NCBI GenBank assembly: GCA_000277445.1
Contig: AJWJ01000014.1
Coordinates: forward strand, 1 to 64,000
Reading direction: 5' to 3'
Source: Polysphondylium violaceum
Lineage: Eukaryota; Evosea; Eumycetozoa; Dictyosteliales; Dictyosteliaceae
Length of the DNA: 64,000 nt
The notes beneath the pieces were generated by a model that made no database searches, was not told the DNA's origin, and saw nothing but the letters and a program-made list of their open reading frames with translations. The position numbers were made by a program, and so were the translations under genes. Of the stretch, positions 45,417 through 56,248 are shown piece by piece; within the stretch, counting starts at the first letter, position 1; every line of letters starts with the position of its first letter.

Positions 45417-47628
45417 AATCATCAATATTGTTATCGAGTGTAGTAGTAGTAGTATTGTATCACTCAACTCACGACAAAAAAAAAACACCTTTTTTTTTTT
45501 TTTCCTACTCTTTTCTCTTTTTTTTTTTTTGATTAATTTTTTTCCACATGTTTTTAGATATATATAACAATCCAGGAATATGTAATTATATATCTGTATT
45601 TTAAAACAAAAAAAATAAAAATCTTTTAAAAAAGATGTCTTTTATTTCATAATTACTCATATTGACTTGAAAAATTTATAGGTAATAATAAACCAACAAC
45701 CATTGGAATAGATATATCATAAATTTAAATTGGTAGTGGTGTCATTTTATATATATAGTTTATTAATTGTATAATAGATCTAAAAATAAAATTTAAATAC
45801 GATAAACTAGTCCTTAAAAAGCCTTAATAGGACTAATAAAAGTCCCCAACTGTCTTATGAAGGCCCAGACACATTTCTAAGAGATCAACTTTTGTTTCCG
45901 ATTCTGGAAAAAAAAAAAATGAAATTGTCCCTTTTTTTTTTTTTTTTTTGTAATCTGAAAAACAATTCTTTTTTTTTTTTTTTTCTTCAATTATCAAAAC
46001 TGTATCTCAATATCTCAATATCCAAATTTTAAAATAGTTATAATATTTCATTTATATCTCTCTTTTAAATTTTTTTTGTTTTTTTCCAGCCCACAAACCC
46101 CATTCACTCAATTTTGATCAAAAAAATATTACTAGTAATAGGCACCCACACCTCTCAAAATACACAAAAGAATTAATCGTCCAGTGTTGTTGGGGAATCC
46201 TTAATAACAGAGTAATACAAATAAAAAGCAAGGTAGGTAGACACAGTATTTTCCATTTATAGTTTTAAAGAACTCATCTCAGCACCCTTCACCAACATGG
46301 TAGATTTAGTTCATTTTTCACCCCCCACCTCCATCCTGAATTTCACACACACACTCAACCGAAAAACAAAAAAATTAAAAAATCAAAAAATTTTAAAAAA
46401 AATTCAATCAACGTATTCATTCATATTTGACATCTTTGGGGTCCATTAAAGACACTCTCACTCACTCTCTCGCTCGCACCATTCTCTACTCTCATAAATG
46501 TCAGTTTAAGTTTCTTTTTTTTTTTTTTTTTTTTATTTTTTTTTTTTTATTTTAATATTTTGCGGCGACGACACTTTGGTGAAAAACAAAGCCAGGTAGT
46601 GATAGTAATACACCACAACAAACAATAGAACTAGTCTTCGTATTGTATCAGCGCCAAGCTCCTATCCATTGTGAACACACACATAATAATAATAAGACAT
46701 ATATCCCCACTCGCCGATATTTGTATCTTGTGTTTGTAGTTAACCAGTGTCAATAGTAATCGACGACCAACACCTTTTGTGTCTTTTTTTTGTTTTTTTA
46801 AAAATAGTTATCACACTGCAATTTTTAAAAATCTTTGCATCGTTTGTAAATTTCTGTTTTTAATTTTTTTGTGTGTGTTGTGCAACCAACTCAACCCCCA
46901 TCCCTATTTTTAAATAAAATTATTTAATTTGGGTGTTTTTGGCCAAACAACTTATTTTTGACTGTCTGTCTGTTGGATTAGATTTATCACAAAGTACTGT
47001 GTGTTGTTAATTTGACAAATCTAAAGATAATAATTATATATATATAATTATATTCAATTTCCTTTGTTTCATTTCAACAAGAAAAAATTGTATTTGTATT
47101 TGTATTAGTATAATCATCAGTATCATTTATTGATTGTGTATCTCTAGTTTATTTATTTTATCACACTCTCCATAGCGACGCAAATATTACTATCACCATC
47201 ATATTCATCCAGAATCGTGCGTGTTGACATTTAATTTTTAATTTTATTTTTAAAAAATCCACACTTCTTTTTATATTTTTTTTGTTTTTTTTTAAAAACT
47301 ATATTTTTTTTAAAGGCCTTTTACGATAAAATCTGTAATTGGCATTTTTCATTCAAAAATTTCATCTTCAACAAACTCTAACAATTCTCCACCTTTACGA
47401 CCAAAAGTAGGTGACTTTTATCAAAAAGTATCACTTCTTTTTTCAAAAATAACAAAAAAAATAAAATTTATAGACAATAAAGAAGATATAATTGAAATTA
47501 ATAATAATCACAATACAAACAATAGTGATAGCTTACATCAGTCGCAACCGCAATATATAGAAAATACAAACTCAATAAACAATAGTACCAATAACTGTAA
47601 TATTAATAATAGTAAAAAAAGAAAAATA
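45417..47628. other. Long intergenic region with 1.1-kb ATG-free leader
   Basis: 2.2 kb between same-strand genes. A small inverted repeat, AGTCCT...AGGACT, lies near 45810-45833. From about 46501 to 47628 the plus strand holds no ATG at all before the FBXO11-type start. The last 300 bases (about 47315-47628) stay open in frame with that start and are Asn-rich when read (EIINNNHNTNNSDS-like), but contain no initiator. Pyrimidine-rich CACTCTC/CTCGCTCGC runs lie near 46450-46490. Confidence 0.6.
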
Positions 47629-50151
47629 ATGGGACATTTTTCATTTGAACAATTTAAACAACAATTACAACAACAAACCACTCAAAATCAACAAAACCAA
47701 CAACCACCCAATCCTTCAACTCTTGGTGATATAAGAATGGCTGGAGGAGGTGGTGGTGGTGGCGGAAGCTCGGCTCCCGAAGTTGGTACTTCCATAAACA
47801 ATTTTGCTTCTTCTTCCAATAATAATAATATTAATAATAATAACAACAACAATAATAACAATAACAATAATAATCAAGATGAAAAATCATTTGAATATAA
47901 AAAATATCTTTCAACTGAAAATTTAATTGATATTATTAGATCATCAAATCTTTTGGCTTCACCAGATAGTAATTCACATTTGGAAATTTTATCACCCGAT
48001 ACAAGTTTTGATTGTTGCCAAGATAAGGAGTTTCCAAAATCGACACCATTTTCTGAAGAGCATTGGATGTTGATTTTTCAAAATTTAGATTCAAAATCAT
48101 TGGTTTCCTTGTCTGCCACTTGTCGTTTGTTTTATAGACTCTCTCATGATAAATTCCTATGGTCAAATTTATTGGCAAAAGATAGAAAAAGTGTACTTTT
48201 ATTACCTAATGGCATTGATCTCGAGGAGCCATTAGAAATTTATAAAAATAGAAGAGAATTTGATACAATTAAAGAAGCTTTAGATGCTGCTGCTCCTGCA
48301 AAAAAGAAAGAAGAAACAAATGGGGGCGAAGCAAATGTTAATAATAGTAATGAGGGTTTACCAACAACTCCTACTCCTACTCCAAATAATAATAACAATA
48401 CAAATAATACTAGTTCAACAAATTCAGCACAACAAATATTTGATCCAAAATTAAGAGAAACCATTTTATTAGCTCCAGGTATTTATAAAGAATGTATTAT
48501 TATTGAAAAGCCAGTCGATATTATTGGACAAGGTTTAAATACTGAGGTAATTATTGAATCATCATCTGGCAATACTGTAACCATTACTGCACCAACTGGT
48601 TCAATTAATAATCTATCAATGCGTCAATCTGGTCATTGGTTTTGTATAGATATTGAAAAAGGAGCATTCACTATTTCAAACTGTGATATTACAAACAGTA
48701 CATTGTCTGCTGTAAAGATTGGAAAAAATGCATCACCTTGGTTGGCAAATAATATTATTCACGATTGCAAAGAAGCCGGTATTGCTATTTTTGGTGGTGA
48801 AGGTACAATTATTGGTAATCATTTCACTAGAAATCGTTACGGTAGTGTTGAAATTGTTTATTCCACCGCCAAGCCAATCATCAAGTTGAATAGAATCTAC
48901 AAAAACAAAGGCTATGGTATCCACGTTCACACCAATGCCTCTGCCATTATCTCTGAAAATATCATTGAAGAAAACGAATCTGATGGTATTAGCTGTTGGG
49001 GTGGCGCTTCACCAATCGTTACAAACAACAAGATTTGTAATAATTTGGAAGATGGTATTTATATTCATGAAGATGGAAAAGGTGTCTATGAATACAATCA
49101 AATATTTGGTCAAAAATTGGATGGTATTAGAATTGCTAAATCCAATCCTCATATTGCACACAACACAATTCATCATAATCAAGGTGATGGTATTCGTTTA
49201 GTAATTAGAGCTAATCCTATTATTACTGAAAACTACATTTGCGAAAACAAAAGAGTTGGTATTCATATCTATCGAGAAGGTATGGGTATCATTACAAATA
49301 ATTATATTTATGGCAATAAGAATGCTGGTATGCAGGTTTATTCAAGAGCCAATACTACAATTTCAAATAACAAAATTGTTAATAATCGTTGTTCTGGTAT
49401 TTATGTTTCAGATTATGCAATTGTTAATATAAAGGTAATTATTTATTTTTATTTATAAATATCAAATATATAAATATTAATAAGTAAATTAAAAATCCTA
49501 TAGGATAATGAAGTATCAAATAATGGTGAAGTTGGAATTGAAATTGTATCTGGTGCCAAAGCTTTATGCTTTGATAATAATAATATAAATAGAAATTGGG
49601 AAACTGGTTTGGCTTATTATATTGACTCTAAACCAATTGGCTTTGAATCTACCAATCTATTTTCACACAATGGTACAGGTGGATCCTCTCAATTTATGAT
49701 GCGTCAAGGTAGAGAAATTATGATGTACAATGCAAGAAAAGCAAAGAACAATAGTGAACATTTTGAACCAATTTCTTTTCTTGTTGAAAATGCTCTTCAA
49801 GAGGGACTTTGTACTTTATCTTTTACAAGAGAATACTATCATGCTCAATATTGGTATGAATGTAAAACCTGTAGCGAACCAAGAAAGATTTTGGGTAAAA
49901 GTGAAATTGCAGTTTGTGAAGAATGTGCCAAGAAGTGCCATGCTGGTCATGATATCGGCGTTAGAAAATATGGTCATTTCTATTGTGACTGTGGTCAACA
50001 AATTGCATCTCCTTGCAAATGTATTTCTATCTCTCCACAATCTGCTACAACCCTTGTTCCATACCATTCGGTACACCAATACCAACAACAACAACCTCAA
50101 CTACACCATCATCGTCATCAACACCCAACTCCGCAAAGAGTTAGACATTAA
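47629..50151 (+). CDS. FBXO11-type F-box / beta-helix / UBR-finger protein
   Basis: Exons 47629-49434 and 49504-50151 give 817 residues. Order: Gln/Asn/Gly-rich N-terminus; F-box about 141-185 (EEHWMLIFQNLDSKSLVSLS); a right-handed parallel beta-helix about 280-690 built of repeats such as NRIYKNKGYGIHVHTNASAI and NEVSNNGEVGIEIV; and a UBR-type zinc finger about 706-778 with CKTC, CEECAKKCHAGH and FYCDCG. That order is the one in animal FBXO11, a substrate receptor of SCF ubiquitin ligases. The start is the first ATG after a 1.1-kb ATG-free stretch, but the frame is open for another 300 bases upstream, so an unseen earlier exon cannot be excluded. Confidence 0.92.
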
Positions 50152-50524
50152 ATTAAATTAAATTGATTTACATATAATACATTAAAATTAATAAAAAAAA
50201 AAATTGGATTTAATATCTTTCTCTCTCAAACGAAAATTAAAAGAATACTTTGAATGATTTGTTACTAAAAATATAGAGATATTATATTTATTTAATTAAA
50301 ACCAATAACAAAAAAGAAAAAACCAAAAAAGTTTAGATACAGAAGTGTTTAGAATCATTAATCGGGATTCTAAAAAATAGGAATAATAAACTGAGACAAG
50401 GCTAGAGGAGAAAAAGATGAAACGGTATTTACAAATCGACTAATCACTTGATTAAATGTGAAACTATATATTAATTGGTAAATAATAATTACTATTATTT
50501 ACCATACCAACACAACAATGGTGA
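50152..50524. other. Intergenic region between convergent genes
   Basis: AT-rich spacer holding both 3' ends; nothing further is recognised. Confidence 0.5.
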
Positions 50525-50980
50525 TTAGTAGTTTACATTAATAAAGTCAAAGGCCTTTGTGTACATAAGAACAGGGGCGCTTGATTGCCATAAAAATTTA
50601 ACGTAGCCATCCTCGGTGGCTTCGTAGTTTCTGTAAAACTTGATGCTTGGGAGACTGGTAACTTCAAGAGCTTCATAGTCTGATGGAATATTTAAAAAGT
50701 GGGAAAAGTTGACTTCATAAAATTCGACGCTAGAGTAGGTGGCATTGTGTAACCATGGGGCCAACATTGGACTAAGGATATCACATGGTGGACAGTCATC
50801 TTTGGTAAAGTAGATTACAATGAGTTTGTTATCTGAACGGTCATACTTGGAGGCCAAAAAGGTAGAGTTTAAGAGAATAGGCCAACCGGTAGCAGAGGGA
50901 ACGTTGACAGCAGTACCTTGGGTATGAGAAACAAAGACTAAACAAATAAAAACAGATAAAAGTAAAATTGATTTAAACAT
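50525..50980 (-). CDS. Secreted thioredoxin-like protein
   Basis: A single exon of 151 residues. A signal peptide (FKSILLLSVFICLVFVSHTQG) is followed by a thioredoxin fold: KLIVIYFTKDDCPPCDILSP with a CPPC redox motif near residue 64, then a cis-Pro loop VTSLPSIKFYRN. CPPC is an unusual dithiol (thioredoxin has CGPC, PDI CGHC). There is no KDEL-like retention signal, so it may be secreted or lysosomal. Its role as an extracytoplasmic oxidoreductase is inferred. Confidence 0.85.
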   Translation of the reverse strand: MFKSILLLSVFICLVFVSHTQGTAVNVPSATGWPILLNSTFLASKYDRSDNKLIVIYFTKDDCPPCDILSPMLAPWLHNATYSSVEFYEVNFSHFLNIPSDYEALEVTSLPSIKFYRNYEATEDGYVKFLWQSSAPVLMYTKAFDFINVNY

Positions 50981-52040
50981 TTTGATGCCAGTGAAAAATA
51001 GATAATTATAAATGTATAGAGATATATTTAAATAAAAGTAGTATAAGATAATTGAGATAATATAGTATTAATTATTTGCAGATGTGTATTTGATTGATAA
51101 AGAAATGAATTTTTTGATGAATGAAAATGTGTTTTTTCAAGTCTTTTTATAGTTTTAGCAGAGTCCTCAATAATGCATTGAGGAAAGACATTCAAAGAAA
51201 TAGGTTTTGAAATTTAATGAGGCCATTGAAAAAGGTGGGCGCATTTTTGCTTTTTTAGAGGAAAAAAGGATTTTGATCATTTTCTCATTTTCATAGGAAG
51301 CTACGTAGTTGAGTTTGTCATACTTTTGTTTTTTTTTAATTTTTTAAAATTTTCATTAATTACAAATTTGAAAATGTTTCAATGAATTTGATTGGTTGTT
51401 GTCCATCAATAGTATTATTTTGTGAAAAAATAGCATTTGTTTTTGTAGATTGCCCAAAACATCGAAACCTTTGTACGTTTTTAGACATATACAAAAAAAC
51501 ACAAAACAGTTTAGTAAATAGATCTATCTATCCCTCCTTGTGGTCCACCCCACACCGAATCAATTGCTGTACGGACAATGTGTGTGAAAGGAGGGATGGG
51601 GTACTTGTTGTGTGTTTAAGATATAAATAGTAATAGTACCTCCCCCTTTTTCCAAAATATCTCCCTAGTTTTTTGATGAGTGTTTGTGGTGTGTGGGATG
51701 TGGTGTGCGAGAGTGGGTGAGGACCTTGATATTGATTATCGTAAAATTATACATATAAACACAATCACAGAAACTCATTACGAGAATTTTCTCCCTTTCA
51801 CTCAACGCACAACACGGTTCTGAAGCCTACTGTATCCGTTATTCACTTTACAACTATATTCTGTTTTGCACAGAGAGAGAAACGACATTCTTTATGCGCA
51901 CATTGATGTGAAGTGGGTGAGGGTTTTGCGAAAATGCGACAAAAACAAAAAAAATTACAAAAAAAAAAAAAAAATAATATATCTTTTTTTCATTTATCGA
52001 AAGCAAGCAAGCATATAGGTCCTAGGGTTGTATTTATAGA
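50981..52040. other. Divergent promoter region
   Basis: Region between the thioredoxin-like gene and PLRG1. It contains an 8-bp inverted repeat at 51164-51184 and GTGGTGTGTGGGATGTGG/GAGTGGGTGAGG-type boxes at about 51680-51722. No gene is recognised. Confidence 0.5.
51164..51184. promoter_or_regulatory. Perfect 8-bp inverted repeat
   Basis: TCCTCAAT, a five-base spacer (AATGC), then ATTGAGGA. It sits about 185 bp upstream of the thioredoxin-like start. It could be a dimeric protein-binding site or an RNA hairpin; the perfect symmetry in AT-rich surroundings is the only evidence. Confidence 0.35.
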
Positions 52041-53598
52041 ATGGTTAAAAAAGATCAAGTTACAAATGGAAAGATAAACAAGAACAGCAATATAGAGGAT
52101 GACAAGATAAATAGCCTTTGTAAATTTTCAATACTAAATACATTTGAATTATATACACCACAAACACCGATCAGTACAGCAACAACACCAACAAATGGTG
52201 CCAATAACAACGGTGATCTATCAGATGAATCAAGGAAAATTAAAATATACTCAAAGATTAAAGATGAATATGAACCTGTAAAAGATTTACCAACCCAAAG
52301 CTTTGCAAAGAAAGCTGCTGCGACAAATAATAATAAACAAAAAACAACAACCGATAAACCAACAATTGAAGAAGAGGATACTAAAGATATAGATAACATT
52401 ATCAATAATTTACCATCTCAAAAAGAGTATGTATTAGTATTGGTATGAGATTAAATTGGGTTTATGTACTAATGCTAATTATATAATCACTAGTGAAAAG
52501 AGAAGAAAGATTGATAGTAATGCAATTTCATTATATAATCATAATGTGAATAAAGATACAAGAGGAGGATCTTTGGCATTGGTGAATGGATATGAACCTT
52601 TACAATACACAAAACCAGATTGGCACGCACCATGGAAATTGATGAGAGTCGTCAGTGGACATACAGGTTGGGTACGTGCAATTGCTGTCGATGCATCCAA
52701 TCAATGGTTTGCTACTGGCGGTGGCGACAATACTATAAAGGTATGGGATTTAGCCAGTGGAGAGCTCAAGGTGACATTGACAGGCCACGTTAGTCAGGTG
52801 AGAGGCCTGGCCATCAGCGCACGTCACCCATACCTCTTTTCCGTGGGTGACGATGCCAAGGTGTTGTGTTGGGATCTCGAGTGCAACAAACAGATTAGAA
52901 GTTACTATGGTCACCACAATGCGGTCAACGCCGTCGCCTTGCATCCCACCTTGGACATTTTGTTTTCTGGTGGCCGTGACAAAGACCTCAGGGTGTGGGA
53001 TATGAGAACCAAGGCCAAGATCTTTGAGATCCGTGGCCATAGCGATGCCATCACCAGCATCGCCGCCCAAAATGCCGATCCACAGGTCATCACAGGCTCC
53101 AACGATCAGACCGTGCGTCTGTGGGATCTCGCCTCGGGCACCTGTGCCGCCACACTCACCAATCACAAAAAGTCTGTGCGTGCACTCGCAGTCCACGAAA
53201 AAGAATTCACCTTTGCTTCGGCCAGTGCCGACAACATCAAACAGTGGAAGTGTCCAGATGGCACCTTTATCAAGAATCTCAGTGGCCACAACGCCATCGT
53301 CAACGCCCTGGCACTCAACCAAGACAACGTGCTCGTCTCTGCCGCCGACAACGGATCCATGCAATTCTGGGACTGGAAGACTGGCCACTGTTTCCAAAAG
53401 AACCAATCGATCGTTCAGCCAGGCTCACTCGACAGCGAGGCTGGTATTTTTGCAATGTCTTTTGACAAAACTGGCACTCGTTTGATTACCTGCGAGGCTG
53501 ACAAAACCATTAAATTCTACAAAGAAGATGAAAACGCTTCAGAGGCCACCCATCCCGTTGTCGATTGGAGACCTTCAAGAGATGAAAAAAGATATTAA
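52041..53598 (+). CDS. plrg1: Pleiotropic regulator 1 (PLRG1/Prp46), WD40 spliceosome protein
   Basis: Exons 52041-52426 and 52494-53598 give 496 residues. PLRG1 is a core member of the Prp19/CDC5L complex, needed for activation of the spliceosome. The N-terminal 175 residues are low-complexity Asn/Thr-rich with the family block [35 protein letters not shown] marks entry to the seven-bladed WD40 propeller (about 195-480), with clear repeats [25 protein letters not shown] and [13 protein letters not shown]. The C-terminus THPVVDWRP is typical of the family. The 67-nt intron has TACTAAT as a likely branch site. The propeller part is markedly G+C-rich at third positions while the N-terminus is AT-rich. 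Confidence 0.96.
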
Positions 53599-53720
53599 AA
53601 AAAATAAATTAATTTCATTTAAAAGAATTCTTTTGTTTTTAAGAAAATTAATTTTTGATTGAAGTCCCCGCACAAATCTAATAAAACAGATTTCTTTTAT
53701 TATACAGATTAAGATATACT

Positions 53721-56196
53721 ATGATCAATAGATTTATTCACAAATATTATAACCATCAACAAACTATAGGTTCATTGATTCTAAGAAATGTAGTCTCATA
53801 TCATCGTAATTTTACGACCTCTATTAACGATAGCAATAGCAATATTAATAACAATAGTGATAAAGATTCAGTAGCAAATGAATCAACACCACATAAAGTT
53901 GATAAAAATAAACTTCAATACAAGATAGATAAAAAGAATAAATATTTAGATAAAAAAAAAGAAACAATGATAAATCTTTTAATCATTTTATTCAAAATAT
54001 ATCTATTGATATCATAGAGAAGGAAAAAACCTTAGATCAAAGTAATACGACTACTTTTAAACCATTTTCCTTGTCTAGAGAATTTATAAATAAATATAAA
54101 GAAAAAAAGGCACCCTTTGGATTTGATATTTTGGGTGAATTAGTGTATAAGAGAACATATTCAAGAATTAAAGAAAATGGAGTCAATGAAGAGTGGTACG
54201 AAACTGTGGAAAGAGTGGTCAATGGTACTTTTAATATGCAAGTAAATTGGTTTGTCAAGAAAGGTATTAAATTTGATTACAACTCTCTGGCATCAAAAGC
54301 AGAGAAAATGTATGAAAAGATCTTTACAATGAAGTTTTTACCCCCCGGTCGAGGTCTTTGGGCAATGGGCAGCAGTATCACCGAAGAGAAGGGACTGTTT
54401 GCAGCACTCAATAATTGTGCTTTTGTAAGCACTCGTAATTTGATAAGATATCCTTCAAAACCCTTTACTTTTCTAATGGAGGCCTCAATGCTTGGAGTAG
54501 GTGTAGGATTTGACACTTTGGGTGCCGATGGTAAATTTTTAGTGTTGGGACCCATGGAAAATAAGGAACCTCTTTTATTCACCATCCCAGATTCTCGAGA
54601 AGGTTGGGTAGAGTCTGTCAAATTGTTACTCGACAGTTGGCTCCTTCGCGGAAAAGTGCCCGTAGAGTTTGACTATAGTTTAATTCGTCCAGAAGGCTCG
54701 CCAATTAAAGGATTTGGAGGGTACAGTTCAGGCCCAGAGTCACTTAAAACTCTTCATCAATCACTTGACGAAGTGTTGAGAAAAAGAAAGGGTCAGCCTG
54801 TAACAACTACCACCATTGTCGATATAATGAATCTTATTGGTCGTTGTGTGGTATCTGGAAACACGAGACAAACTGCAGAGATTGCATTTGGCGATCCCAA
54901 TTCTGAAGAATACATTAATTTGAAAAACTACAGACTCAATCCAGAGAGACAGTCTTATGGTTGGACTAGTAATAATTCTGTGTTTGCCAACATCGGTATG
55001 GATTACACAAAAGTGTGTGAAAGAATAGTAGAAAATGGTGAGCCAGGTTTCGCCTGGTTATCCAATATGAAAAACTATAGTAGAATGAATGCAATGGAAT
55101 ATGATAAAAAAGATTTTAAAGCTGCCGGTGGTAATCCTTGTTTAGAACAAACTTTGGAATCTTTTGAATTATGGTAATATATACATTAATATCTTATTTA
55201 TTTTTCCAACACAAAATATTTATATTTAATTTAGTTGTTTAGTTGAAACATTTCCAAATAATCATTCATCAATTCAAGAATATTGTGAAACTTTAGAATA
55301 TGCATATTTATATGCGAAAACAGTGACTCTTGGAAAAACTCAATGGGAAAAAACAAATGAAATTATTGAAAGAAATAGAAGAATTGGATGTTCAATGAGT
55401 GGAATTGCTCAATTTATTAATAGCAACTCACTCGATACACTTAAAAAATGGTGCGAAATTGGTTATAAACATTTAAATAGAATTGATCGACAACTATCTC
55501 TAGAATTTCAAGTCCCATATTCAATTAAAAAAACTTCAATTAAACCAAGTGGAACTGTTTCTTTATTAGCTGGTGGTAGGTATATTAATATTAAGGATAG
55601 TCTTCATTTATTAATCTCTTTCAATAGCTACACCTGGAATGCATTATCCAATTAGTGAATATTATATTAGAAGAGTTAGATTACATAAGGACTCATATTT
55701 ATTAAAAGGATTAATTCAAGCTGGATATAAAGTAGAGATTGCTCATGAAAATCCAGTAAACATGGTAGTAGAGATTCCAATTCATGCTGGTCATAAAATT
55801 AAAAGTGTCAATCAGATTACAATGTGGGAGCAACTTTCATTGGCTGCTTTTCTCCAAGCAAGATGGGCAGATAATCAAGTTAGTTGTACAGTTAGTTTTG
55901 ATGTTGAGAAGGAGGGTCCCCAACTACCTGTAGCCTTGGATTATTTCCAATACCAATTAAAGGGTGTAAGTTTTCTCCCTAGAAGTTCAGATGGTGCGGC
56001 AGCATACAAACAAATGCCCTATGAAGAGATTACTCAACACCAATATGAGACCATGAAATCAAATTTAAAACCTGTGAACTTTAATTCATCAATTGGAGAA
56101 GAGCCCACACCTGATAAATACTGTGACTCTCATAATTGTACGATTGGCACCTCATCTGTTGTTGAATCTGAACTATTAAATCCAAATAATCAATAA
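53721..56196 (+). CDS. Class II (adenosylcobalamin-dependent) ribonucleoside-triphosphate reductase
   Basis: Segments 53721-55173, 55235-55575 and 55628-56196. It resembles monomeric Lactobacillus-type RTPR, which makes dNTPs using adenosylcobalamin. Seen: MKFLPPGRGLWAMGS, FAALNNCAFVST (radical-site Cys region), MLGVGVGFDTLG, GGNPCLEQ (thiyl-type Cys in NPCxE), TSIKPSGTVSLLAG joined to ATPGMHYPIS and a C-terminal KYCDSHNC redox pair. The start, INRFIHKYYNHQQTIGSLIL...RNFTTS, is basic and Ser-rich like a mitochondrial presequence. The frame shifts by one base at an A9 run (53952-53960); ten As would make the whole first segment open, so an assembly homopolymer error is likely, though a real lesion is possible. 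Class II reductases are rare in eukaryotes. Confidence 0.88.
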
Positions 56197-56248
56197 ACAA
56201 CAATTTATATTTTAAAATAATATTTATCGTTATCATTTAATGACAACT

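Noticed and set aside
47318-47327. GCCTTTTAC, identical to the invariant loop of U5 snRNA
   Set aside because: The flanks do not form the expected stem, no clear Sm site with following hairpin is present, and the stretch lies in the leader of the FBXO11-type gene. Judged chance.
53721-56196. The class II ribonucleotide reductase as bacterial contamination
   Set aside because: The gene has dictyostelid introns, AT-rich codons and an Asn-rich start, and sits between clear amoebal genes.
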